Assembly: GCA_002701705.1 (NCBI GenBank)
Contig: NZWU01000007.1
Span: 1 to 10,525 of the forward strand
Reading direction: 5' to 3'
Length of the DNA stretch: 10,525 nucleotides
Origin: Gammaproteobacteria bacterium
GTDB lineage: Bacteria > Pseudomonadota > Gammaproteobacteria > GCA-002705445 > GCA-002716945
Part shown: positions 1 through 6,801 of the stretch, piece by piece
How the letters are laid out: every line of letters begins with the position of its first letter
Numbering within the stretch: the stretch's first letter is position 1
Position numbers and translations under genes: made by a program
The notes under the pieces: model-generated
What the model was told of the DNA's origin: nothing
The model's database searches: none
The model's input: the letters and a program-made list of their open reading frames with translations, nothing else

Positions 1-852
1 AACTAGGATAGATTGTCTCAGCGCAGAAAGCGTTTTGGTTTCGATCTGTCTAATTCTTTCTTTAGAAATATTATATTTTTTTGATAAGTCATCAAGTGTC
101 GTTTTTTGTTCTTGCAAATATCGTTGCGTGATAATATCTTTGCTTCTCGAATCAAGTTTTGATATTGCTTGATATAATTTAGAATTATTATTTGTTTCTT
201 CAGATTCATGCTCAAGTAACAAAGAAGGATCCTTATTATCTGAAAGATATGTAGCAGGAGAAGTTTCATCTTCATCAGATGGATCAAATGAAACATCTGA
301 ACCGCTTAATCGTGATTCCATAATTGAAACTGTTTCTGGTTTAACATTCAAATCATCTGCTATACTCTCAGTTTCTTTTTTTGTTAACCATGAACTACTG
401 CTCTTTTTACTTCTCAATTTAAAAAATAATTTTCTTTGAGCTTTTGTTGTTGCAACTTTAACAATTCTCCAATTTCTTAGAATAAACTCATGCATTTCAG
501 CCCTAATCCAATAAATTGCAAAAGACAGCAACCTAACTTTTTTATTTGGATTAAACCTTTTGACAGCCTTCATCAAACCAATATTTCCTTCTTGTATTAA
601 ATCAAGCAATGGTAGTCCATAACCTTTATAGGTTTTAGCAATGTGCACTACAAACCTTAAATGTGATAATACTAATTTTTTTGCAGCATTAAGATCATTT
701 GAATCAAATAGTTTTTTAGATAATTCAAGTTCTTCTTCCCTTGTTAGAAGAGCTGAGTTTCTTAACTGAATTAAATATTGGTCAAGAGAATCACCCGTAG
801 CTATACCAAGAGCCTTGCCAGAAGGGGCATATTGTACTAATTCATTACTCAT
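1..852 (-). CDS. rpoH: RNA polymerase sigma-32 (heat-shock sigma factor RpoH), 3' end off window
   Basis: Alternative sigma factor that directs core RNA polymerase to heat-shock promoters. The reading frame gives 284 residues with no stop before the window edge. The E. coli protein is 284 residues and the last visible residues (ALRQSILV) align with its C-terminus, so only a few codons should be missing. Visible parts: region 2 with LPLLDLIQEGNIGL at 80-93, the -10-recognition helix FAIYWIRAEMHEF at 111-123, the diagnostic RpoH box QRKLFFKLR at 139-147, and a region 4.2 helix-turn-helix (DDLSKKYNISKERIRQIE, about 254-271). An acidic linker (DPSDEDE, 190-196) precedes region 4. Start: the ATG at 852 is preferred. 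An in-frame ATG at 876 overlaps a perfect -10 box, so it would not be transcribed from that promoter. No clear Shine-Dalgarno is seen. The gene is divergent from the M16 operon. Identification is very secure; the start is moderately so. Confidence 0.97.
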   Translation of the reverse strand, partial: MSNELVQYAPSGKALGIATGDSLDQYLIQLRNSALLTREEELELSKKLFDSNDLNAAKKLVLSHLRFVVHIAKTYKGYGLPLLDLIQEGNIGLMKAVKRFNPNKKVRLLSFAIYWIRAEMHEFILRNWRIVKVATTKAQRKLFFKLRSKKSSSSWLTKKETESIADDLNVKPETVSIMESRLSGSDVSFDPSDEDETSPATYLSDNKDPSLLLEHESEETNNNSKLYQAISKLDSRSKDIITQRYLQEQKTTLDDLSKKYNISKERIRQIETKTLSALRQSILV

Positions 853-874
853 ATTTTTCACATTTATCAGGTAC

Positions 875-902
875 ATTATAGTGTCTTTGCTTATATATTC
901 AA
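875..902 (-). promoter_or_regulatory. Putative sigma-70-type promoter of rpoH
   Basis: On the minus strand, TTGAAT (902 to 897) and TATAAT (880 to 875) are separated by 16 bases, matching a -35/-10 pair with a perfect -10. Transcription would begin near 867-869 and give a leader of about 15 bases before the ATG at 852. The -35 region reads CTTGAA, which also matches the -35 half of sigma-32 promoters, but no CCCCAT-like -10 accompanies it, so autoregulation is not supported. This is pattern matching only. Confidence 0.5.
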
Positions 903-990
903 GTCTAAAAAATCAATAATTTTCAATATTTTATGTATAGAATAAACATAGGTATAGATAAAGATTAAAGATTATTTTTAATGTAATATT

Positions 991-1020
991 TTTAGAGATG
1001 ATAAAGAATTTTGCTATAAT
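991..1020 (+). promoter_or_regulatory. Putative extended -10 promoter of the M16-rsmD-coaD operon
   Basis: TATAAT at 1015-1020 is preceded by TGC at 1012-1014, forming an extended -10 element. A weak -35 (TTTAGA, 991-996) lies 18 bases upstream. The expected transcription start, about 1026-1028, falls directly against the ATG at 1029, implying a leaderless or nearly leaderless message. The rest of the 853-1028 spacer is AT-rich, with a tandem AAAGATT pair at 960-973 and no clear gene or terminator. Confidence 0.5.
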
Positions 1021-1028
1021 ATACGTCC

Positions 1029-2393
1029 ATGATTAAAATTTATCTTTGCAAAGTTATAAAATTAAAAACAATTATATTATTATCTTTAATTTTTATATCT
1101 TTAGAAGTGTATTCAAGTGCAGCTGTTAAATTTTCTGACAGAATTGAAGTTTATAGTCTTCCAAATAAACTTAAAGTTATTTTACTAGAGGATAAAAGGA
1201 ATCCAATTGCAATTTCAAGCATATGGTACAAGGTTGGTTCTAGTTATGAAACAAAAGGTAAGACCGGTATTTCGCATGTACTAGAACATATGATGTTTAA
1301 AGGAACCCAGAAAATTAAAGCAGGTGAGTTTTCTAAGATAATAAAAAAATTTGGCGGGAGTGAAAATGCTTTTACAGGCCGTGATTTCACTGGTTACTAT
1401 CAAAAAGTTAATAAAATATATCTTGAAAAATGTCTTGAGATGGAAGCAGATAGAATGGCCAATCTTGTTTTAAAACAGAGTGACTTTGAGAAAGAACTGA
1501 ATGTTGTAAAAGAAGAAAGAAGATTGAGAGTTGATGACAGACCAATACCAAAGGCATTTGAAAAAATATTACAGCAAGCTTTTGGCTATAATGAATATGG
1601 AATTCCAATAATTGGGACAATGGATGATTTGAGTAATCTAGAGTTGGATGATTTACAAAGTTGGTATAAAAAATTTTACACACCTGAAAATGCAACATTA
1701 ATTATTGCAGGGGATATTGACAAGGTAGCAGTTAAACAATTAATTGAAAAATACTTTCTTCCTATAAAAAATAAAGATTTTACCGCCAAAATTCATCAGC
1801 TTGATAACCATAAAACAAACTTTGATGATATTATTTTAAAAGACAGTATTTCAAACCCAACAATATTGATTTCATTTATACAACCAAAGTTTAATCGCGA
1901 TGATAGATTAGAACATTATAAAATAGACTTATTGTTGGAACTAATGGATGGTGGAAGTTCTTCAAGGTTGACAAAAAACTTAGTTGACAAGAAAAAAGTA
2001 GCTTTGGAAACATTTATATCATCTGACACATATCCAATGAACAAAAATATTATCGCAATTGGGGCTATACCAAGGAAAAATATATCAATTGAAACTTTAA
2101 GAGATGAAATTTTTCTAGAGTTTAAAAATATTGTAGAGAAAGGAATAACAGATAAGGAGTTTGAGTCATTGAAGTCAAGGTTATCTTCGAGCAGCATATT
2201 CAAGCTAGATTCTCTTTTTGGTCAAGTAATGCGCATTGGAATGCTTGAATCAAAAAAAATTGGCTGGGAGACACTAGACTACTATATAGATGATATGAAT
2301 AAAATCACCAAAAATGACTTAATTGATACTGCAAAAAAATATTTTATTGATAGTGATTTCATTTTCACAGTAATACATCCAAATACGACATGA
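1029..2393 (+). CDS. Secreted M16B zinc peptidase, catalytic subunit
   Basis: Periplasmic metallopeptidase of the pitrilysin / mitochondrial processing peptidase family (M16B). A hydrophobic N-terminal signal segment (about residues 12-30, ending near YSSAA) indicates export. The inverted zinc motif HVLEH is at H83/E86/H87, followed by MFKGT, and the distal glutamate ligand lies in VVKEERR (E162 or E163), about 75 residues on as the family expects. The C-terminal M16 domain is present, but the usual RGLAY segment is replaced by KKVAL around 322-326. That pattern fits the zinc-binding half of a two-subunit enzyme, the other half being the next gene, which overlaps by four bases (ATGA). Start: no Shine-Dalgarno precedes ATG 1029 and a -10 box ends only 8 bases upstream, but no other in-frame start would keep the signal peptide. 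Family assignment is firm; the substrate is unknown. Confidence 0.93.
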   Translation: MIKIYLCKVIKLKTIILLSLIFISLEVYSSAAVKFSDRIEVYSLPNKLKVILLEDKRNPIAISSIWYKVGSSYETKGKTGISHVLEHMMFKGTQKIKAGEFSKIIKKFGGSENAFTGRDFTGYYQKVNKIYLEKCLEMEADRMANLVLKQSDFEKELNVVKEERRLRVDDRPIPKAFEKILQQAFGYNEYGIPIIGTMDDLSNLELDDLQSWYKKFYTPENATLIIAGDIDKVAVKQLIEKYFLPIKNKDFTAKIHQLDNHKTNFDDIILKDSISNPTILISFIQPKFNRDDRLEHYKIDLLLELMDGGSSSRLTKNLVDKKKVALETFISSDTYPMNKNIIAIGAIPRKNISIETLRDEIFLEFKNIVEKGITDKEFESLKSRLSSSSIFKLDSLFGQVMRIGMLESKKIGWETLDYYIDDMNKITKNDLIDTAKKYFIDSDFIFTVIHPNTT

Positions 2394-3682
2394 AATCTAC
2401 ATATACTTTTATTTTCCTAGCACTTATTGTTTATCAAACTGATTTATATTCATATCCAAAAATTTTGCCTGTAAAATCTAATCCAGATTACTTATTAATA
2501 ACAGAAAACACATTGCCGATAATAGACCTTACTATAAATCTCAATGCAGGGAGCAGTCATGATGGGAGTTTACCTGGTCTAACTAACTTAAGTTTCGAAT
2601 CAATATCAAAATTGAAATATAGAGATGAAAAAATTACTGATCTCTTCGAAAATATAGGTGCAGAATTTAATTATAGTGTTGGTAAAGACTTCAGCACTAT
2701 AAGTGTTAGATTCATTAATAACCGCAAGAATATTGATTATGTTCCTAAGTTATTGAATTTTATACTTACAGAAAGAAAAATAAATAAAAATGATTTAGAA
2801 TTTATAAAAGAGAAAACCAACAATAAAATATATTCCCAATCGTTGCGGCCAGGCTCACTTGCTTCAATTAAAATTAGTGAGAAATTTTTCATTGGGACAG
2901 GTTATAGTCATCCGGTAATTGGGTATAAAAAATCTGTTAACTCAATTTCAGTTACAAATATAAATAATCATCTAGAAGAAATATTTAATAAAGAATCGAT
3001 TGCTATTAATCTTGTTGGGAACATTAATGAAAATGAGAGTGCACATATCATAAGTACAGTCTTAAATGACTTACCAAAGGGAAAAAAGATTAGAAAAGAG
3101 CCATCAAAAATAAATTTTAATGGAAAAATGTATTTAAATAAAATTTCAATGGATACTAAACAAACACATATTTTTATTCTTATGCCCGGAGTTAAAAGAA
3201 CTGAAGAAAGTTATTATAGTTTATTAGTCATTAACTATCTTTTTGGTGGTAGTGGCTTTGGATCAACACTACTTAATGAAATAAGACAAAAAAGAGGGCT
3301 TGCATATTCTGTTTATAGTTATCTAAGACCATATAATGATTTTGGTGTATTGGCGATAAGCATGCAAACAAAGAATGAAAATGCAAGACAGGCAATAAAT
3401 ATTCTCAAAAGTGAAATTTTTAAACTAAAAAATAATTCTTTTATTAATGAGGAGATTACTTTTGCAAAGGAGAGCCTTCTTAATAGTTTTAATATTAGGC
3501 ATGATACAAATAAAAAAATGTTGGGATTATTATCACAGATTAATTATTTCGATATGGATTTAGATTATTTCAGAAATTATGAAAATTCTATTAGAAATGT
3601 TAATGACAAGACTATTGAGGATGTTTTGCAAAAACAATTATTTCTCGAGAAGTCCATTATAACAACAGTAGGAAATTTTTAA
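2390..3682 (+). CDS. Secreted M16 peptidase-like protein, non-catalytic partner subunit
   Basis: M16-family protein with a signal peptide (hydrophobic about 5-16, likely cleaved near YS/YPK at 21-23). The zinc-motif position reads GLTNLSFES: the residues equivalent to H, E and H are N66, F69 and E70, so it cannot bind zinc. The C-terminal domain keeps the glycine-rich loop FGGSGFGSTLLNEIR (285-299) and the RGLAYSVYS segment (302-310) that in heterodimeric M16B enzymes supplies the substrate-binding arginine and tyrosine. The upstream gene shows the reverse pattern (zinc motif present, this segment lost), so the two probably form one heterodimeric peptidase; this is inference from complementary motifs. 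The start codon overlaps the upstream stop (ATGA), suggesting translational coupling. At 430 residues its length is normal for the family. Confidence 0.91.
   Translation: MKSTYTFIFLALIVYQTDLYSYPKILPVKSNPDYLLITENTLPIIDLTINLNAGSSHDGSLPGLTNLSFESISKLKYRDEKITDLFENIGAEFNYSVGKDFSTISVRFINNRKNIDYVPKLLNFILTERKINKNDLEFIKEKTNNKIYSQSLRPGSLASIKISEKFFIGTGYSHPVIGYKKSVNSISVTNINNHLEEIFNKESIAINLVGNINENESAHIISTVLNDLPKGKKIRKEPSKINFNGKMYLNKISMDTKQTHIFILMPGVKRTEESYYSLLVINYLFGGSGFGSTLLNEIRQKRGLAYSVYSYLRPYNDFGVLAISMQTKNENARQAINILKSEIFKLKNNSFINEEITFAKESLLNSFNIRHDTNKKMLGLLSQINYFDMDLDYFRNYENSIRNVNDKTIEDVLQKQLFLEKSIITTVGNF
3670..3673 (+). promoter_or_regulatory. Shine-Dalgarno supporting the TTG start of rsmD
   Basis: AGGA lies inside the last codons of the upstream M16 gene, 9 bases before the TTG at 3683. 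It is one of few recognisable ribosome binding sites in this window and is the main argument that the TTG is a genuine initiation codon. Confidence 0.55.
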
Positions 3683-4255
3683 TTGTATCAAAATAAAGTT
3701 AGAATAACCGGTGGAAATTTAAAGGGATCTTATGTAAATATCCTAAATAAGGCTTCTAAAGTTAAACCAACAAAATCATATATCAGAGAAGTTATATTTA
3801 ATACTATTCCATCTGTTTCTAAATTCCATTGCTTAGATCTTTTTTCAGGAAGCGGTATTTTATCTGTTGAAGCATTTTCGAGAGGAGCTGAAGAAATAAC
3901 TCTTATAGAGAAGGATAAAAGTGTATGCAAAATGATAGAAAAGCAATTTAATCTCTTGAAGATTGATAAGTATAATTTACTTCAAGGAGATGTTTTAGAG
4001 TTCTTAAAAAAAGAATGCACAACCCAATATGACCTAATTTTTATTGATCCTCCTTATGATGGTAAATTATTGCAAGAGTCATTAAATTTACTTCAGGTGT
4101 ATAGATATTTCATCGGTTGTTCATATTTGTTTTTTGAACAGATTAATGATAAACAAAATAAAACTAATTTAGATTTCATGAATAGGGACTGGATTATATT
4201 AAAAGATTTGAGTATAGGTGAAGTAAGTTATACAATCGCTAAAAAGAGAGAATAA
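3683..4255 (+). CDS. rsmD: 16S rRNA (guanine-966 N2)-methyltransferase RsmD
   Basis: SAM-dependent methyltransferase that modifies G966 of 16S rRNA in the small-subunit head. The 190 residues compare with 198 in E. coli. Visible: the N-terminal VRITGGNLKG (6-15, family pattern RIIGGxWRG), KPTKSYIREVIFNTI (28-42), SAM motif I LDLFSGSGIL (51-60), motif II acid E76 in LIEKD, and the catalytic motif IDPPYDG (121-127). The start must be TTG at 3683. The codon before it is the TAA of the peptidase gene in the same frame, and there is no ATG or GTG early enough to include the N-terminal motif. An AGGA 9 bases upstream supports it. The gene sits inside an operon, 1 base before coaD. The product call is secure. 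Confidence 0.95.
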   Translation: MYQNKVRITGGNLKGSYVNILNKASKVKPTKSYIREVIFNTIPSVSKFHCLDLFSGSGILSVEAFSRGAEEITLIEKDKSVCKMIEKQFNLLKIDKYNLLQGDVLEFLKKECTTQYDLIFIDPPYDGKLLQESLNLLQVYRYFIGCSYLFFEQINDKQNKTNLDFMNRDWIILKDLSIGEVSYTIAKKRE

Positions 4256-4256
4256 A

Positions 4257-4736
4257 ATGAAACCTATTGCTGTTTATCCAGGAACTTTTGATCCCATAAC
4301 AAATGGTCATACCGACTTAGTAAAGAGAGCAATAAAGATTTTTGATAAAGTGTTACTTGCTGTTGCTGAGAGACCATCTAAAAAAACGCTTTTTTCAGTA
4401 GAAGAAAGAGTCAAATTTGCTGAGTCTATATTTGCTAATGAAAAACAAGTTGAAGTATTTTCCTTTCATAATCTTCTAGTTAATTTTGCGAAACAACATT
4501 CTGCGACTGTTATATTAAGAGGCCTGAGGGCAGTCTCAGATTTTGAGTATGAAGTCCAATTAGCCAATATGAATAGATTACTGGAGCCTAACATAGAAAG
4601 TGTTTTTATGAGCCCAGGAGAGGAATATAGCTTTCTCTCATCAAGCATAATAAAGGATATAGCAATTCATGGTGGGGACTTAAAGAAATTTGTACATGCC
4701 AATGTTGAGAAAGCTCTAAAAGAAAAATTTAGTTAA
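4257..4736 (+). CDS. coaD: Phosphopantetheine adenylyltransferase
   Basis: Catalyses the fourth step of coenzyme A synthesis: ATP plus 4'-phosphopantetheine gives dephospho-CoA plus pyrophosphate, in the cytoplasm. At 159 residues it equals the E. coli enzyme length. Nucleotidyltransferase signatures are intact: YPGTFDPITNGH (7-18, with T10 and H18 of the T/HxGH site), ILRGLRAVSDFEYE (86-99, with R88 and R91), and the phosphate-binding SFLSSSIIKD (125-134). The ATG is 1 base after the rsmD stop, with a purine-rich GAGAGAA just upstream. The gene is last in the four-gene operon. Its TAA abuts the mutM stop on the other strand with no spacer. The identification is essentially certain. Confidence 0.98.
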   Translation: MKPIAVYPGTFDPITNGHTDLVKRAIKIFDKVLLAVAERPSKKTLFSVEERVKFAESIFANEKQVEVFSFHNLLVNFAKQHSATVILRGLRAVSDFEYEVQLANMNRLLEPNIESVFMSPGEEYSFLSSSIIKDIAIHGGDLKKFVHANVEKALKEKFS

Positions 4737-5552
4737 TTATTTTTGGCATTTACCACAAAAAAAAGAGGTTCTACCATTGATTTTTATTTTTTTCAATTTA
4801 ATATTTAATTCACAAGGACAAGTCTCTCTCCCATAAACAGATAGCTCTTGATGAAAATATCCAGGTTTTCCATCTATTGTTTTAAAATCTTTTATAGTGG
4901 TCCCACCCTTTCTAATAGCAATTGATAGTACCTTTTTAACTGCAGAAACTAAATCAATATAATTTTGTTGATTTAATCTGTTTGATTTTTTATTAGGTTG
5001 AATTTTTGCAAGGAATAAAGATTCAGATGCATATATATTTCCTATTCCCGTCACAATCTTCTGATTCATTATTAAATTCTTAATTGCTACTTTTCTTTTT
5101 TTCCCAACACCGTATAAATAATCTGCGTTAAACTTATTAGATAGTGGTTCAACACCCAGATTCTTGATTAAAAAATTATTTTCAATTTTGTTTGACCAGT
5201 GTAGTGATCCAAACTTTCTTACATCATTGTAAATAATACTAGTTCCATCTTTAAATATAATTTGGTAGTGATCATGATTCTCAATTTTCAAATTCTTATA
5301 TGAGACAAAAAATTTTAAGATTCCTGTCATCCCTAAATGGATTATCAATGTGCCATCAGTGAAAACAAATAATAAATACTTTCCCTTCCTTATTATTTCT
5401 AAAAGAATATTTTTATGCACACACTTATTAATCTTAGAGTCAATTTTCCATCTTAAATTTCTATTAAAAATTTTAAATTGACTAACCTCTCTTGATTTTA
5501 TATTTTTTTTAAGAGCTCGACATACAGTTTCAACTTCTGGTAATTCTGGCAT
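4737..5552 (-). CDS. mutM: Formamidopyrimidine-DNA glycosylase (8-oxoguanine glycosylase/AP lyase)
   Basis: Base-excision repair enzyme that removes 8-oxoG and FapyG and cleaves the abasic strand. At 271 residues it is close to E. coli's 269. The catalytic N-terminus PELPEVET is intact (P2 after Met removal, E3). Also visible are K58 in KGKYLL, the void-filling triad M75, R112 and F114 (HLGM and RKFG), and the helix-two-turn-helix GIGNIYASESLF (169-180, N172). The C-terminal zinc finger keeps R261 and the second knuckle CGKC (266-269), but the first knuckle is C245-P-C247 rather than C-x2-C, giving C-x-C-x18-C-x2-C. The start ATG at 5552 is fixed by the invariant N-terminus; no Shine-Dalgarno is evident. 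It is convergent with coaD as in E. coli but separated from rpmG by an inserted desaturase gene. The function call is secure; the zinc finger deserves a check. Confidence 0.97.
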   Translation of the reverse strand: MPELPEVETVCRALKKNIKSREVSQFKIFNRNLRWKIDSKINKCVHKNILLEIIRKGKYLLFVFTDGTLIIHLGMTGILKFFVSYKNLKIENHDHYQIIFKDGTSIIYNDVRKFGSLHWSNKIENNFLIKNLGVEPLSNKFNADYLYGVGKKRKVAIKNLIMNQKIVTGIGNIYASESLFLAKIQPNKKSNRLNQQNYIDLVSAVKKVLSIAIRKGGTTIKDFKTIDGKPGYFHQELSVYGRETCPCELNIKLKKIKINGRTSFFCGKCQK

Positions 5553-5565
5553 TTCTATATATAAT

Positions 5566-5594
5566 TGGACATCTTTTTAAATGTATCATATGAT
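5566..5594 (+). promoter_or_regulatory. Putative sigma-70 promoter of the desaturase gene
   Basis: TGGACA (5566-5571, 5 of 6 to TTGACA) and TATGAT (5589-5594, 5 of 6 to TATAAT) are separated by exactly 17 bases. The predicted start near 5601 gives a leader of about 18 bases before the ATG at 5619. This promoter argues against an upstream TTG start at 5565, which would lie next to the -35 box. The -10 lies inside a 10-bp palindrome. Confidence 0.6.
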
Positions 5595-5602
5595 GATATC
5601 AT
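5585..5602. repeat. Two overlapping 10-bp palindromes at the desaturase promoter (operator-like)
   Basis: ATCATATGAT (5585-5594) and ATGATATCAT (5593-5602) are each perfect inverted repeats, centred 8 bases apart and sharing two bases. The first covers the -10 box and the second covers the predicted transcription start. This is a typical repressor placement in the 66-base gap between mutM and the desaturase. No regulator is identified, and chance is possible in AT-rich DNA. Confidence 0.4.
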
Positions 5603-5618
5603 TTATAACTATACAAAA

Positions 5619-6800
5619 ATGATTGAATTATTAATAAATGGGTTGATTGATTTTACTTGGGTGGAGTATCTAATTTATACTTTGGTAGTAACTCAAATTA
5701 CTATAATGTCGATCACATTATTTCTTCATAGAGGCGTGTGTCATTCTGCAATTGAGATTAAACCCATCTTATCGCATTTCTTTCGATTCTGGCTATGGCT
5801 TACAACTTCCATGAAGACAGCTGATTGGGTTGCCATACATAGAAAACACCATGCCAAAGTCGAGACAATTGATGATCCACACAGCCCAATTGTTCATGGC
5901 ATCAACACGGTTCTTTTTCGTGGAGCTGATTTATATAATGAAGAAAGAGGCAATAAAGAGACAATTGAAAAATATTCTAAAAATTGTCCAAATGACTGGA
6001 TTGAGCAGAAAATATATTCTGGAAAAAGTAATTTTGGCATTTTGATATTATTTGTTCTTAATATATTTTTGTTTGGTGTCGTAGGAATTATTATTTGGGC
6101 TATCCAGATGATGTGGACTCCTATTTTTGCAGCTGGTGGAATTAACGGCGCAGGACACTATTATGGTTATAGGAATTTTGATACACCTGATGAGTCAACC
6201 AACCTAATTCCATTTGCCATTTTTATTGGAGGCGAGGAACTACATAATAACCATCATGCTTTTGCTACATCTGCTAAATTTTCATCTAAGCCATGGGAGT
6301 TTGACATAGGTTGGCTTTATATAAAAATTTTCTCTATTCTTGGTCTTGTAAAGATTAAGAGGCTTGCTCTAAATACTATAGTTGAAAAAACAGATAAGGA
6401 GTTGGATTCTGAAACAGCTTATGCGTTATTAAGATCTAAAATAATGGTTATTACAAATTATACCAAAAAAGTTATTAAACCAATTTTAAAAAGAGAGAGC
6501 AAAGCTGCTAGCAATGAATTAAAAAAATTAATCAAGAAATCAAAGAATTCATTTATCAGACAACCAGATAGAATAAGCAATCAATCAATAACTGATTTGC
6601 AAAAGATTTTTGATGAAAGCGTTTCGTTAAGCGTAGTCTACAATTTCAAAAACAAGCTGCATGATATACTCAATAATAAGTACACAGAGTTAGAAAAATT
6701 TAAAGAAACTATAGAAGGTTGGCGTCTTGAGGCAAAAAAAGAAGGGATTGATTACCTTGATGAGTTTTCTGATAGTCTGAAGGGCTATAAAATAATATAA
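5619..6800 (+). CDS. Membrane fatty-acid (acyl-CoA/acyl-lipid delta-9 type) desaturase
   Basis: Integral-membrane di-iron oxygenase that introduces a double bond into saturated acyl chains, adjusting membrane fluidity with O2 and an electron donor. Numbering from ATG 5619 (393 residues), the three histidine boxes are HRGVCH (H37, H42), HRKHH (H74, H77, H78) and HNNHH (H209, H212, H213), with an additional H180 in GAGHYYGYRN. Hydrophobic segments flank them (about 18-36, 52-63 and 139-172). A charged C-terminal extension of about 150 residues resembles the tail of Pseudomonas-type desaturases (ALLRSKIMVITNY..., W...AKKEGIDYL). A longer frame begins at TTG 5565, but the promoter and family N-terminus favour the ATG. 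The gene sits between mutM and rpmG in opposite orientation. It ends 1 base from the rpmG stop. Family is certain; regiospecificity is inferred. Confidence 0.93.
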   Translation: MIELLINGLIDFTWVEYLIYTLVVTQITIMSITLFLHRGVCHSAIEIKPILSHFFRFWLWLTTSMKTADWVAIHRKHHAKVETIDDPHSPIVHGINTVLFRGADLYNEERGNKETIEKYSKNCPNDWIEQKIYSGKSNFGILILFVLNIFLFGVVGIIIWAIQMMWTPIFAAGGINGAGHYYGYRNFDTPDESTNLIPFAIFIGGEELHNNHHAFATSAKFSSKPWEFDIGWLYIKIFSILGLVKIKRLALNTIVEKTDKELDSETAYALLRSKIMVITNYTKKVIKPILKRESKAASNELKKLIKKSKNSFIRQPDRISNQSITDLQKIFDESVSLSVVYNFKNKLHDILNNKYTELEKFKETIEGWRLEAKKEGIDYLDEFSDSLKGYKII

Positions 6801-6801
6801 G

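Noticed and set aside
18..296. Open frame on the minus strand within rpoH
   Set aside because: It is in a different frame from the unambiguous RpoH protein and has a low-complexity Leu/Ile/Lys composition typical of shadow frames in AT-rich DNA.
853..876. In-frame ATG at 876 as the rpoH start
   Set aside because: It lies within and just after the perfect -10 box, and the eight extra residues are not needed to match RpoH length. It remains possible if another promoter upstream is used.
960..982. Tandem AAAGATT repeat and an ATTAAA/TTTAAT inverted repeat in the rpoH-M16 gap
   Set aside because: Short, AT-only and expected by chance in such DNA; no terminator or operator features accompany them.
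1408..2203. Two antisense open frames (1408-1698 and 1916-2203) in the M16 gene
   Set aside because: They lie wholly inside a well-supported gene, have no recognisable domains and no ribosome site.
5565..5618. Upstream TTG start that would add 18 residues to the desaturase
   Set aside because: It overlaps the good -35 box, a -10 box lies downstream of it, and family N-termini match the ATG at 5619 (MIELLINGLIDFTW).
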